Source: Verrucomicrobiaceae bacterium (GTDB taxonomy: Bacteria > Verrucomicrobiota > Verrucomicrobiia > Verrucomicrobiales > Akkermansiaceae). Taken from it: 64,000 nucleotides of DNA. Location: the NCBI GenBank assembly GCA_027484055.1, contig JAIXQH010000025.1:1-64000 (forward strand), written 5' to 3'. The translations under genes and the position numbers were made by a program. Under the pieces are notes generated by a model, which worked only from the letters and a program-made list of their open reading frames with translations, had not been told where the DNA came from and made no database searches. The stretch's first letter is position 1; each line of letters begins with the position of its first letter. Below, piece by piece: positions 17,281 through 26,526 of the stretch.

Positions 17281-17903
17281 AGCGAGACCCCATCTCCGAT
17301 TGCAGTGACCTGGGGGAAACTCAGTTCAAGTCCATGTCCGGATTCTTCGAACTTCAACAGACCGCCATAACACGACACGAGAGTTGATAGCTCGTCGCTC
17401 GACTCGGAATCCATGCGATGCGCTGCCAGCTCCGTGCGCCTTATTTGAAAGCAGACTCTCCCATTGCGGGCCAACCCACAAACACTGCCACCACCAGAAC
17501 CGAAGCAATGGTCAACCAGTTCAATAATCATGATGCTCACCGCTTGCTCGTCCGCTAGAAAAAGACAATCCGCCCCATCCTGCGTCCAGGTGATTTCTCG
17601 TTTCGCGGTGTGGAGCGACTGCCGTGTTTTACACTCTTCAAAAACCCAACTCAATGAAACCGGAGCCACTCCCGGTGTCCGAAGGCGCACGCCGAGGCGG
17701 TTCTGCAATTCTTCCAAGCAAGCGATCAATTTACGGCACGTCTGAAGCTCGGTCGTGTCGCTTGGATCCGCTACGGCCTGTTGCAGTAAAAGAAATTGTA
17801 GATCGAGTGCGGCTAAGCAATTCCGTTGGTCATGCAAATACCTCCGGATGTAGCGCTCACAGTCAGGGAGATGACGGCCCACCGTCGATACATTATTAAC
17901 CAC
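17277..17903 (-). CDS. ChpT/DHp-like histidine phosphotransfer or pseudo-kinase protein
   Basis: 208 residues. Residues about 15-75 form a helical pair with RYLHDQRNCLAALDLQFLLL, where His24-Asp resembles the phospho-acceptor H-box of DHp domains. Residues about 110-205 look like a shrunken HATPase_c fold ending GHGLELSFPQV, but no convincing N-box, DxGxG or GxGxGL motif is present. That layout (four-helix DHp plus degenerate ATPase domain) is that of ChpT-type phosphotransferases. It starts the operon, and its stop overlaps the hybrid kinase start (17277-17280). It could take phosphate from that kinase's receiver; both the partner and the final output are inferred. Confidence 0.55.
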   Translation of the reverse strand: MVNNVSTVGRHLPDCERYIRRYLHDQRNCLAALDLQFLLLQQAVADPSDTTELQTCRKLIACLEELQNRLGVRLRTPGVAPVSLSWVFEECKTRQSLHTAKREITWTQDGADCLFLADEQAVSIMIIELVDHCFGSGGGSVCGLARNGRVCFQIRRTELAAHRMDSESSDELSTLVSCYGGLLKFEESGHGLELSFPQVTAIGDGVSL

Positions 17904-18372
17904 TACTCAATTACACGTTTTCAACAAAATAGGTCAACCAAAAGAAAATCTAAATCAGAATTAAATAAGGAAATCCAATTGAAGTGAGGCGGGGAGATCG
18001 CAGAGAGATGCGCGGAGGGGTTTTGATCATCTACCCCCGTTTCATCAAAATCTTCTTTGTGCTCTTTGTGTTCTATGTGGTTAAAAAATTCGTCAGATGC
18101 CTACACCGCTAAAAACTATAATCAGGACAGCAACATTCCTGTCACCTCAATGAAGACCATTTTAAATAAGGAAAGCAGGAAGGCTGGAGAAAGAGCCTCC
18201 GATCTACTTCTTCCTTCCTGCATTCATGCCTTCCTCATAAAATAATCCACTCTCTAATGGCCAGAAAATCAGTTGCGTCTCAGACACTCCATTTATCTGG
18301 GAATTTGAATTCACTAAGCACCCGACGGGCCTGTCCAACAATCGATAGGTCCGCCTGCTTTGTCTGGTTTTT
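17904..18372. other. non-coding stretch with dispersed-repeat-like sequence
   Basis: No convincing gene. The left end is an AT-rich promoter region for the leftward ChpT-like gene. At about 18050-18090 is a CTTTGTGCTCTTTGTG-type repeat leading to GTGGTTAAAAAATT. From about 18165 to 18245 an imperfect palindrome brings AGCAGGAAGGC opposite CTTCCTTCCTGC. Both resemble short dispersed repeats. Short rightward frames here have no family features. Confidence 0.5.
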
Positions 18373-18738
18373 TTATGGGCCTACTTTAGCCGCAAGCGCC
18401 CGCGCGTTGTCAGGATACCGAGGATCAAATGGGTCCATTAAAATCCCCTCCCTTGGTCCTTTAGAAGCGGATCCGCCCATACGATACAGAATGGGAGCGG
18501 TGAACTTCAAATCTGAGAGTCCCGCAGCACGGAACTGCTTTACGATAGACGCCTGCTCCTGAGTTCCTGGTCCATCGATCTTGGTAATTTTCCAATCGCA
18601 AACCCATAGAGCATCCTCCAGCGGGAGAGTTTGTGGCTCACGTTTCTTAACGATTAGCCACGTTCCTCCGAACACGGTCATCGCGACCGAAAATCCTATG
18701 AGGATCGCTCCCAAAGGCCGATGTCTTCGCGTAGGCAT
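18373..18738 (-). CDS. small membrane-anchored protein of unknown function
   Basis: 121 residues, not recognised. A basic N-terminus (MPTRRHRP) precedes a single hydrophobic helix (about 9-30) and a KKRE stop-transfer segment, so it is either an inner-membrane anchor or an uncleaved signal. The remaining 90 residues are predicted soluble (DALWVCDWKITKIDGPGTQEQ, then a Gly/Pro-rich end listing Asp-Pro-Phe-Asp-Pro). It lies 49 bp after another small unknown gene on the same strand; the two may form a unit. Confidence 0.55.
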   Translation of the reverse strand: MPTRRHRPLGAILIGFSVAMTVFGGTWLIVKKREPQTLPLEDALWVCDWKITKIDGPGTQEQASIVKQFRAAGLSDLKFTAPILYRMGGSASKGPREGILMDPFDPRYPDNARALAAKVGP

Positions 18739-18787
18739 TCAATTCAATTTCTTTGATTCCGTGGCGGGCGTTTAGGTCTTGCGCTAC

Positions 18788-19150
18788 CTATTTTTTCTTG
18801 ATGCCGGCGAGCCAAATTTTCCCTTCTCGGTATCCGGCCGGAACTGTTACCTTTGTCTCCGATCCGCCCGCATTACGCTTGAACGTTATAAGAAAATCGA
18901 CGGGGATCGTTGAATCTATCTCCGCGTCAACAAGAGAATTGGGGACTTTATAATCTGGAGGAGCCGCCTTCACGGTTAAATCAGAAATGACTTCGCCTCC
19001 TTCTTTTGGACCGAGAAAACCAAAGTAAATGGTTCTGACTTCTTCTATGATTCCGCCCTTGTCCACGGCGCTCCGAATCCACTCTGAGTCACCTGATCGA
19101 AAAGAACTCGCGAATAGCCTTAAAAATTCTCCAATCACGCTCGTTGACAT
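18788..19150 (-). CDS. secreted protein of unknown function, N-terminus possibly frameshifted
   Basis: 120 residues from the first in-frame ATG (19150), not recognised; the sequence is beta-rich with a KVTVPAGYREGKIWLAGIKKK end. The frame stays open upstream and encodes FSILCIFFAISAHADVY, an obvious signal-peptide core with an AHA-D cleavage site, but no ATG, GTG or TTG opens it. In the next frame an ATG at 19221 starts MKPYYLVFLS. Joining the two frames near the T-run at about 19194-19198 gives a normal signal peptide. So there is either a 1-base indel or sequencing error, or a rare start codon. Confidence 0.5.
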   Translation of the reverse strand: MSTSVIGEFLRLFASSFRSGDSEWIRSAVDKGGIIEEVRTIYFGFLGPKEGGEVISDLTVKAAPPDYKVPNSLVDAEIDSTIPVDFLITFKRNAGGSETKVTVPAGYREGKIWLAGIKKK

Positions 19151-19221
19151 ATAAACATCTGCGTGTGCTGAAATCGCGAAGAATATGCACAGGATAGAAA
19201 AACGAGATAGTATGGCTTCAT

Positions 19222-19448
19222 TTCAATTTGTGTATGTTGATTGTGGCAACTTGAAGACTGCTGCCATGGGGTGAAGCGGTAAAGCGTTGGTTTCCGTCTT
19301 CAAACGCAGCCACGATAAGCACTTGCGCATCCTATCCCCAATCTAAAATGCGGATTAGAGGTTATCGAATCATTAAGTTCGGCATCACGGACCGCCCGGA
19401 GGGCAGGCTCTACCTTAGAGCAAGACGGCCAAAACGGGGAGCCATCAT
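19222..19448. other. non-coding stretch with a dispersed-repeat-like segment
   Basis: No gene is seen. At about 19380-19425 the sequence GGCATCACGGACCGCCCGGA continues into GGGCAGGCTCTACCTT, containing a small CCGCCCGGAGGGC-type inverted repeat. It reads like a short dispersed element rather than coding or promoter sequence. Confidence 0.4.
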
Positions 19449-19484
19449 CAAAAAAACCGCAGCTCTGTGGAGACAGAGCTGCGG
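19449..19484 (-). terminator. Rho-independent terminator for the beta-strand repeat gene
   Basis: Perfect 11-bp stem CCGCAGCTCTG (19457-19467) with CAGAGCTGCGG (19474-19484), 6-nt loop. On the minus strand the stem is followed by seven T (A-run 19450-19456). It lies about 40 bp past the stop of the leftward gene. Confidence 0.85.
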
Positions 19485-19522
19485 TATGAGTGATAGCGCT
19501 TTGAAGGCAGATGCCCCCTGAC

Positions 19523-22500
19523 TTATGGGGTCACAACATTGACGCGGAGGAAGAGTTTTCCGTCCATGGCGTTACTTGTGGGGGTAGAAACGGTCATGTC
19601 GTCTGGAAGTGCGGCATTTTCGTTCACAAGCACCGGAATGATGGCGTTCCATGTCGTCAGATCCGTGCTCCATTGACCGATCTGTGTGGTGGTGGATTCG
19701 GATTCATCGCTGCGCTTGTAGCTGAGGACCAAATTGCTGCCGTCGCTGCTGAGGGTCGGCAGGATGGCTGTCGAGCTGGCGACGGGTGAGCCACCGAGCA
19801 CAAATTCGAGCAGGTTCACGATGCCGTCACTGTCTGGGTCTCCGGTCGGATTGCCGTTGAGTGCTGGATCCACGCCGAGCCATGGGTTTTGCAGTCCAAA
19901 GGAACTGGCCCAAGTGGAGTAAGCGTCTCCAGAACCCACCTGAATTTTACCAAGTCCCGTGATTGCTCCGCCGCTATTGGTCGAGTCGTAGAGACCGTTA
20001 GGCTGAGTGACGCCGTCGATGATCAAGCTCCCGACGGTATCTGTCCCGGCATTGGGTAAGTTTAGGACAGCAGGCGAGTCAAGCTCAGCACCGATGGTCA
20101 GCGTGGCGGTATCGGATAGAGCAGGAATGCCCAAACTCAGGACACCACTCAGGACCGTGGTGGCTCCGGTGTAGGTGTTCGCACCATTTAGCGTGAGCGT
20201 ATTGGCACCGACTTTGGTCAGATCAAAGGCGCCGGTAACCGGCGGATTGATGGTGATATTCCCCGTTCCGCCGATGCTGCTGTTTGAGGCGAGCACCACC
20301 GAAGAAGAAAGGGTGAAAGTCGCGGGCTGTTCAACACCATCAATGGTGAGGACGGGGGTGCCAGTGTATCCAGTGCCAGAAGTAGCGATTGCCACGCCAG
20401 TGACGGTGAAGTTGGTGGCATTTCCCGTTAGGGTCAGCGCCGGTGTGGTACTTCCTGTTCCGGTGTTGCGGGTCATCCCGGTCGGAGCGGTGGTGTAGCC
20501 AGAGCCAGCCGCAGTGATTTCAAGTCCGGTGATGGCACCGACATCGCTTACCGATGTCACTTTGGCGATGGCACCTGTGCCACCACCGCCGGTGATGTTG
20601 ACGAGGTTGTTTACGGCATAGCCCGTGCCGCCAGCGGTGATGGTATTGATCGAAGCGGTGGTGAGTCCAAGTGTCACCCGTGCCGTGGCTCCTGTGCCGG
20701 TGCCAGTGATGACGACTCCAGAGCCGTTGCTGAATCCCGAGCCTACTCCTAGAGCCGGAATTGCTGTGGTCAGGGTGATGCTTTGGATGCCATTGGCAAC
20801 ACTTGCTGCTGTGGCCGAGCTGTTGACCAGAGAGCCACTGGAACCAATTCCTGTGCCGTTGAGGGTAATGTTTTCATTGACGCTTGCCACGCCATTGAGG
20901 TCCAACACGGCACCTGCAGAAACGATGGTCGGGCCGTTTGCTCTGTTGGTGCCGAAGATCTGCGATCCAGCCGAACCGAGCGAGTTGGCATTGCCAATTC
21001 TCAAGGTTCCCCCACTAACGGTGGTATTGCCGGAGTAGAGGTTTGCCGCCGACAAGGTGAGGATGCTTGGGCCTGCCTTGATGAAGTTGAAGTTGTTATT
21101 ATTCGCAATTGCCGAAGTGGAATTCACACCGATTACACCAGATATCGTAGCGTCAGCGGGATTGTTGATGGCGAGGGTGCCATTCGTTCCGGAGATGTTA
21201 ATGACTCGAGCGCCACCCGTATTCTGAGTAAAGGCAAGGCCAGCGAGGGTCTGGGAATTGGCGTTTAGGTCGAGGGCGGTGGAAGAGTTCGCATTTCCGC
21301 CGCCGATGAGAGTGAGGACCGTGGTGGCAGGAAGAGCGTTGGTCGTGCCAACTTTGGCGATCACCTGTTGCGAAACTGCACTGAAGGCTGTATTACCTGT
21401 ATAGGTGGACGCAGCGTTCAGGTTGATGGTGTGCGGTTGGCCCGCAGAATTCCCCCCCTCTGTGCGGAAGAGCACTCCCGACGTGGTGGCATTTCCGGTG
21501 ATGGGAGAGCTGTAGGTGTAGGTATTAACCAAGCCGAAGGAGCGAATGATCGCACCATTGGTGACGGTGATGGGGCTGTTTACCGCGTAAGTCTGGGTGT
21601 TTCCGCCAGGAAACTCGATCGAAACAGCCGAGTTATTTCCAGTGACGGAAATTGGGGCGTTGATCGTTGTGGTTTGAGATCCAACACCTTGGAGTAGCAG
21701 AGTCGCACCGCTTGCCACCGTTGCGGAGCTTCCGATATTAAGAGTGTTGGCACCCGTCGCACCGCTACGGTTGATGTAGACAGATCCGGCGTTCACCAAA
21801 AGTGGGCCGGAGATGCTGTTTGCGCCGCTGAGGGTGAGTCTTCCACTACCCGTCTTTGTAAGAGAGAAGCCGGCGCCGAAGTCGGTGATGGCTCCGCTCG
21901 CGACAAGGTTACCCGCTGTGTTCCAAGTTTGGTTAGCAGCGAGACCGATCCGAGTCGCGATGGTGTTGGTCCCAGAGGTGTTACTGGCGGTGATGCCATT
22001 GCTGCCGTTTGCTTCCAAAGTCAACATGCCGGTGCCACCGATGGTCGTATTTCCGACGAGGGAGTTGAAGCTGAGGCTATTGATGTCGAAGTCAGCATCG
22101 ACAAGATTTGACGTGAGATTCGCGGCCACCGGGGTGGTGGTGCTAAAAGTGACGTTGGTTTGATAGCTTGGTACTGCGCCGGTACTGACTGCACCTGCGA
22201 TGTCGGTGTTCCAGTTGCTGGCATTCGACCAGCTGTCCGTGCCGCCTGCCCAGAAGGCCGCAGATGGTCCGGTACTGGCTTGGGTGGTGGTCAGCTGGAG
22301 ACTGGCTCCGGACACTCCAAGGGCGAAGGTGGAGCCGAAGGCTTTGGTCGTAGCGAGTGTGAATTGACCGACATCTGCCATGGAAGAGGTCCCTTGGATG
22401 AGGTCATAGGTTCCAGCGTCGATGCGTGTTGCGGCACCGCCAATTTGATTGAGCGAAATAACCGCAGCACCGGCCGTGGTCACAGAAGTATCTGTACCGA

Positions 22501-23419
22501 CGACGAGTTTGTCTGTGCCGGTAGCCCCTGATCCGAGGTCGAATCGGAGGCTGTTCGCGCCAATGGCACCAGTGATCGAGAGCGTATTTGGCAGTGTGAG
22601 TGTTCCGACAGAGCCATTAGTGAGGTCGAAGCCACCTGTGCCGCTGACCACGACAGTGGCGGTAGGTTTGGTGAACGTACCCGTGCCACCGAGTGCGCCA
22701 CCAGAAATGGTCACGGCTTGAGAAGCGTTATTACCATTGATTCGAAGGAGACCAGCAGTGATGGACGTGTTACCTGCGTAAGTGGAGTTCCCATTGACCG
22801 TCCATGTGCCAGTGCCTGACTTGGTAAGTGCCTGAGTCGCAGTACCCGGGAAGCTGCCAACCAGAGACAGGCCACCTGTGATGATGCCGGGATTCGCTCC
22901 CGTAAGTGCTAGAGTGTTTGTCTGGGCCGTCGCCATCGAGTCTGCGCGATAGACCACACTAGCGAGGGTCATTAGCGCACCATTAGCGGCGCCGCCCGTG
23001 GTGAAGGTTTTTGTGCCGTTGAAAAAGACGTGGATCGGATTTGATATCGAAATATTTGATGAACTACTGTTCGCCAAAACGGTAGCTTGAGCTGTGAATT
23101 GGAAGACACTGCTACCGCTGATTGAGTAAGGAAGAGAGGTTGAGTCGAAGACTAGGCTGGACGGATTATTGCCATTGGAGAGATCCCAAGTGACGGCGGT
23201 CCCGATGGTGCTGGTTCCGGAAAATACCAGGCTTTGTCCGGCTGGAGGGACGGTGTCGGTGGACCAATTTGCAATCGTGGAAGCTTTTGCATCCGCGCCG
23301 CCACCATCCCAAGTGAAAGTGGCTGCCGAGGCGCTAAGGCCTGAGGCGAGTAGGATGAATGAGGCTTGGAGGACACTACAAATTGACTGATGGAATGGGC
23401 TTTTTAGATTAGGTTTCAT
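19523..23419 (-). CDS. large secreted protein with autotransporter-associated beta-strand repeats
   Basis: 1298 residues from the ATG at 23419, where a clear signal peptide begins (hydrophobic FILLASGLSASA before TFTWDGGG). The open frame extends 100 codons further but runs into the fbp gene and is low-complexity there. Typical repeat motifs recur: LTLSGANTYTG-like (ILTLSAANLYSGNTTVSGG, LTLNGANTYTGATTVLSGV), GTGTFTK, and TFTWDGG at the N-terminus. Such proteins form long beta-helices at the cell surface. The C-terminus carries DPDSDGIVNLLEFVLGGSP, seen in other verrucomicrobial exported proteins, and ends FLRVNVVTP. No autotransporter barrel and no PEP-CTERM tail is present, so how it is anchored is not evident. 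Confidence 0.85.
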   Translation of the reverse strand: MKPNLKSPFHQSICSVLQASFILLASGLSASAATFTWDGGGADAKASTIANWSTDTVPPAGQSLVFSGTSTIGTAVTWDLSNGNNPSSLVFDSTSLPYSISGSSVFQFTAQATVLANSSSSNISISNPIHVFFNGTKTFTTGGAANGALMTLASVVYRADSMATAQTNTLALTGANPGIITGGLSLVGSFPGTATQALTKSGTGTWTVNGNSTYAGNTSITAGLLRINGNNASQAVTISGGALGGTGTFTKPTATVVVSGTGGFDLTNGSVGTLTLPNTLSITGAIGANSLRFDLGSGATGTDKLVVGTDTSVTTAGAAVISLNQIGGAATRIDAGTYDLIQGTSSMADVGQFTLATTKAFGSTFALGVSGASLQLTTTQASTGPSAAFWAGGTDSWSNASNWNTDIAGAVSTGAVPSYQTNVTFSTTTPVAANLTSNLVDADFDINSLSFNSLVGNTTIGGTGMLTLEANGSNGITASNTSGTNTIATRIGLAANQTWNTAGNLVASGAITDFGAGFSLTKTGSGRLTLSGANSISGPLLVNAGSVYINRSGATGANTLNIGSSATVASGATLLLQGVGSQTTTINAPISVTGNNSAVSIEFPGGNTQTYAVNSPITVTNGAIIRSFGLVNTYTYSSPITGNATTSGVLFRTEGGNSAGQPHTINLNAASTYTGNTAFSAVSQQVIAKVGTTNALPATTVLTLIGGGNANSSTALDLNANSQTLAGLAFTQNTGGARVINISGTNGTLAINNPADATISGVIGVNSTSAIANNNNFNFIKAGPSILTLSAANLYSGNTTVSGGTLRIGNANSLGSAGSQIFGTNRANGPTIVSAGAVLDLNGVASVNENITLNGTGIGSSGSLVNSSATAASVANGIQSITLTTAIPALGVGSGFSNGSGVVITGTGTGATARVTLGLTTASINTITAGGTGYAVNNLVNITGGGGTGAIAKVTSVSDVGAITGLEITAAGSGYTTAPTGMTRNTGTGSTTPALTLTGNATNFTVTGVAIATSGTGYTGTPVLTIDGVEQPATFTLSSSVVLASNSSIGGTGNITINPPVTGAFDLTKVGANTLTLNGANTYTGATTVLSGVLSLGIPALSDTATLTIGAELDSPAVLNLPNAGTDTVGSLIIDGVTQPNGLYDSTNSGGAITGLGKIQVGSGDAYSTWASSFGLQNPWLGVDPALNGNPTGDPDSDGIVNLLEFVLGGSPVASSTAILPTLSSDGSNLVLSYKRSDESESTTTQIGQWSTDLTTWNAIIPVLVNENAALPDDMTVSTPTSNAMDGKLFLRVNVVTP

Positions 23420-23552
23420 AAAATGGAGGTATGGGAATGCGTGGAATCGACAACGTACATCGTAAATACGCTGGCAGTCTCCATAAATCCAATCAATAAG
23501 CCATCCCGCATCTACGTGATTTGGAATGCCGAGTTTTGTTATTGCGGTGGCC

Positions 23553-25490
23553 TTACTTGGTGGTCGGGCGTTGTTGGATTTCGTTATTCCGATAGGCGTC
23601 GATGAGCTGCTCAAGGAAGGAAATGGCGCAGCGCAGTTCGCGGCCGCGCTGGCTGTCGGCCACCAGTTTGGGCTGTGTCCATTCGCGGACGACGGTGATG
23701 CTGGGGATGATGTCGGCACCGTCTTGCACGGCAGCTTCCACGGACTCGAAGTGGTGATGTCGGGCGAGGAAGGTGCGGTGAGGCTCTAGGACCAAAGTGT
23801 AGCCGTGGTCGCCGTAGGCTTCGGAGAAAGCTCCGTCGATGGAAATGGCCTTGGCGCTGGCCTTAATCGGGGATTCCCCCTTGTCCAGCTTGACTGGGAC
23901 GTGACCGTTGATGATGAGTCCCAGCTCGGGGTTAACGCCGAATTCCGCGAGGATTTTTTCACAAAACCACGGCTCGTTGAGCAGTTCGAAATACGCATTC
24001 TTGTGCTCGTGATGCGGCGTGGTGTCGGCGATGAGGTCGCGCTCGAGGGTGGCGATGTGATCTTTCCCGAACAGGGGCGAGTGCGGCCCGCACCAGAGAT
24101 ACCAGAGTAGATCGAGGTCATTCCGCGCGGGGCTGCCGACCATGAGGCGGTTCACGACTTGCTCGATTCCCTCGAACATCGCCCGGCCGATGACTGGCTC
24201 GCCGTCGATGAGCATGGGTAGGAAATTCCCCTTCGTATCCACAGGCACACAGCCGTGGAAAATGAGTTGTTCCTCGCGCGAGAGGACCATGCAGCCACGG
24301 CGCACCATCCAGCGCATTTGCTCCCAGAGCTTTTGGCTGGCGGTGAAGGAGACTTTTAAATGGTTGAGGCAGGTGCGCTCCGCCTCGGTCAATTCGTAGG
24401 GATCGGCGGGGTCGACTGTCGGAAAATGCGTGTCGCGGAGGTCGTAAATCACGCCATCCACCTCGATGGTGCCCGCCGCGTGGTCGATGCGGTGAAGCAG
24501 CATTTGCCGCTGCATGCCCCACTCCGGGTGGCGGGCGATGAGTTGCCCCTCCAGTTTCCACTGCATGATGGCGATGGCTTTTTGCATCCTGGCGACAACG
24601 ACTTTTTCCCGCAGGCTCTGCCCCTTGGGCATGAAGCTGGTGGCGGGATCGTTTGGGTAAACGGCCCGGGTCAGCGCCTCGAGTGGGAGGAGTGGAATGC
24701 CGTAGCCTTCTTCGAGTTGGAGGACTTGTTGGTAACGCAGCGAGACTCGCAGGACGTGGCAAATGAGGGATTCGTCCCCCAAACAAGCCCCGAGCCAGGC
24801 GATGTCATGGTTCCCCCAGACGAAGGAAACGTTTGGCTGCTGCATCAAGTAGTCGAGGACACGGTCACCACGGGGGCCACGGTCCCAGCAATCTCCGGCG
24901 ATGATGAGTTCCCCCACGGTCAAATTCCGGATCAGGCGGCAACTCATGTGGATGATGTGAAAAATCCGCTTTCGGCGCACGAGAGTGTCCACGATCGCCT
25001 CGAAGTAAGCGCGTTCCCGCTCGGTCGATGGTTCATGGAGGATTTCCCCGAAGAGCTCGCGGTATTCTGCGGGAAACAAACGAGTCACATGCTTGATGCC
25101 GTGGCGTGAGGCGAGTACGCGGACCACGTCGAACAAACTCTCCAAGGTCACTGAGGCATAGGCTTTTTGCTGATCCTCATCACGCAGGGCACGCTCCATC
25201 TGGGCGACGACTTCTGCAGGATAGAAGATGAGTTTGATGAATTTCTCGAATTCGGCGGGCGACATTTTATCCTTCACCAATTGCTCGACGAGTGGCCGGA
25301 GGGTGCCCGAGGCGTTGTTGATGACGTGCCGAAGCTTTTTATCCTCGCCGTGGATGTCGCTGATGACGTGGATTGTCCCCTTCGGCAAGGTGAGTTCCGC
25401 CGAGAAACGGGCGATTTCTGCGATGGCGCAGTCGATGTTAGGCACCTCGCGAGAAAGCGGGTTTAGGACGGTCGAAGATGGGCTTTTCAT
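23553..25490 (-). CDS. fbp: fructose-1,6-bisphosphatase class III
   Basis: 645 residues from the ATG at 25490 (a 15-codon longer frame starts at 25535). The length and sequence fit the class III enzyme first known from Bacillus. Metallophosphatase motifs are visible: HVISDIHGEDKKL (about 45), AGDCWDRGPRGDRVLDYL (about 205) and VWGNHDIAWLGACLG (about 235), plus the class-specific FIKLIFYPAEVV. It hydrolyses fructose-1,6-bisphosphate to fructose-6-phosphate in gluconeogenesis. It diverges from the nucleotidyltransferase gene at 25639. The leftward beta-strand repeat gene starts 133 bp after its stop. Confidence 0.9.
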   Translation of the reverse strand: MKSPSSTVLNPLSREVPNIDCAIAEIARFSAELTLPKGTIHVISDIHGEDKKLRHVINNASGTLRPLVEQLVKDKMSPAEFEKFIKLIFYPAEVVAQMERALRDEDQQKAYASVTLESLFDVVRVLASRHGIKHVTRLFPAEYRELFGEILHEPSTERERAYFEAIVDTLVRRKRIFHIIHMSCRLIRNLTVGELIIAGDCWDRGPRGDRVLDYLMQQPNVSFVWGNHDIAWLGACLGDESLICHVLRVSLRYQQVLQLEEGYGIPLLPLEALTRAVYPNDPATSFMPKGQSLREKVVVARMQKAIAIMQWKLEGQLIARHPEWGMQRQMLLHRIDHAAGTIEVDGVIYDLRDTHFPTVDPADPYELTEAERTCLNHLKVSFTASQKLWEQMRWMVRRGCMVLSREEQLIFHGCVPVDTKGNFLPMLIDGEPVIGRAMFEGIEQVVNRLMVGSPARNDLDLLWYLWCGPHSPLFGKDHIATLERDLIADTTPHHEHKNAYFELLNEPWFCEKILAEFGVNPELGLIINGHVPVKLDKGESPIKASAKAISIDGAFSEAYGDHGYTLVLEPHRTFLARHHHFESVEAAVQDGADIIPSITVVREWTQPKLVADSQRGRELRCAISFLEQLIDAYRNNEIQQRPTTK

Positions 25491-25638
25491 GATTCGGGTG
25501 CAGTGATTGAGGCATAATCTATCCAAGCTGACCAATGCTTTCTCCTCCGTTGGCGGCAGCCTTTGCCTACCTCATAAAAATCGACTAAAGCTCCCGTAGT
25601 TCTTGAAATTTCGTGTTTTCAGCGTCAGACCCAGCTGA

Positions 25639-26526
25639 ATGAATAAAGCTTTCATCCTCGGAGCAGGGCTAGGAAACCGCTTGCGCCCACTCACCGAGTG
25701 GCTGCCCAAGCCACTCGTGCCGCTCTTTCACCGCCCCCTCGCGGCGTGGGCCGTGGAGGCTTGTAAACGCTGCGGGATCGATGATTTCGCCATCAACACA
25801 CACCATCTCCCGCAGGCGTGGGACTCATTCTCGGTGGAGGCGGATCTGACCTATTTCCACGAGCCTATCTTGCTGGAAACAGGCGGCGGTTTAAAAAATA
25901 GCGCCACGTGGATCGGCCAAGATTCCATCCTCGTGCATAATGGTGACATTTTCACAACCTTACCGCTGGAACGACTCATCCTAGCTCATGAGGCGTCGGG
26001 CCTACCGGTCACGCTGGCGCTGCGCTCTGAAGGCGAGGCCCGGCACATCGCACTCGACCCGACTGGTACACGTGTCTGCGACATTCGCCAAACCTTAGGA
26101 AATGGGGTGGGCACGCATGTGTTTAGCGGGATTTATTGCGTTAATCCTGAGTTTCTCGACCTCTTACCCGTGGGGGAAAAGGTCTCCGTCATTCCCGCAT
26201 TTCTCGAACTCGCACGGCGCGGTGAACTCGGGGCGACCGTGCTTGATGAAGGAGTCTGGATGGATCTGGGGGATCGAAATGCCTACCTTCAAGCGCACCG
26301 TGAACTCGCACTCGGCCCAGAAATCCACCCGGATGCCATTGTCGAGGCTGGCGCATGCGTCGAGCACTCAATCATCGGCCCGGGCGCACGCGTCGAAGCG
26401 GGTGCCGTGGTGCGTGATTCCGTCGTTTGGCCAAACTCCTGGGTCACCGGATCTGCGAGACTCAATCGCTGCATCGTTTACACCGAGCACCCGGTGAGCG
26501 GGCCTCACCAAGACCAAGATCTCTGA
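25639..26526 (+). CDS. sugar-phosphate nucleotidyltransferase
   Basis: 295 residues. The N-terminal Rossmann-like domain has the nucleotide-binding signature AFILGAGLGNRLRPLTEWLPKPLVP, with Gly-x-Gly-x-Arg and the Lys-Pro pair. HNGDIFT carries the metal-binding Asp, and GGGLKNS matches the loop of NDP-sugar synthases. The last 60 residues (DAIVEAGACVEHSIIGPGAR, VVRDSVVWPNSWV) are hexapeptide repeats forming a short left-handed beta-helix. It resembles mannose-1-phosphate guanylyltransferase or glucose-1-phosphate transferase relatives; the substrate cannot be fixed from sequence. The stop directly abuts the stop of the convergent SMP-30 gene (TGATCA at 26524-26529). Confidence 0.85.
   Translation: MNKAFILGAGLGNRLRPLTEWLPKPLVPLFHRPLAAWAVEACKRCGIDDFAINTHHLPQAWDSFSVEADLTYFHEPILLETGGGLKNSATWIGQDSILVHNGDIFTTLPLERLILAHEASGLPVTLALRSEGEARHIALDPTGTRVCDIRQTLGNGVGTHVFSGIYCVNPEFLDLLPVGEKVSVIPAFLELARRGELGATVLDEGVWMDLGDRNAYLQAHRELALGPEIHPDAIVEAGACVEHSIIGPGARVEAGAVVRDSVVWPNSWVTGSARLNRCIVYTEHPVSGPHQDQDL

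Noticed and set aside
23420-23719. 100-codon N-terminal extension of the beta-strand repeat gene
   Set aside because: It overlaps fbp, is low-complexity, and the signal peptide starts at 23419.
24118-24786. 222-codon minus-strand frame inside fbp
   Set aside because: Same strand but a different frame from fbp; Arg/Pro/His-rich composition typical of a frame-shifted shadow.
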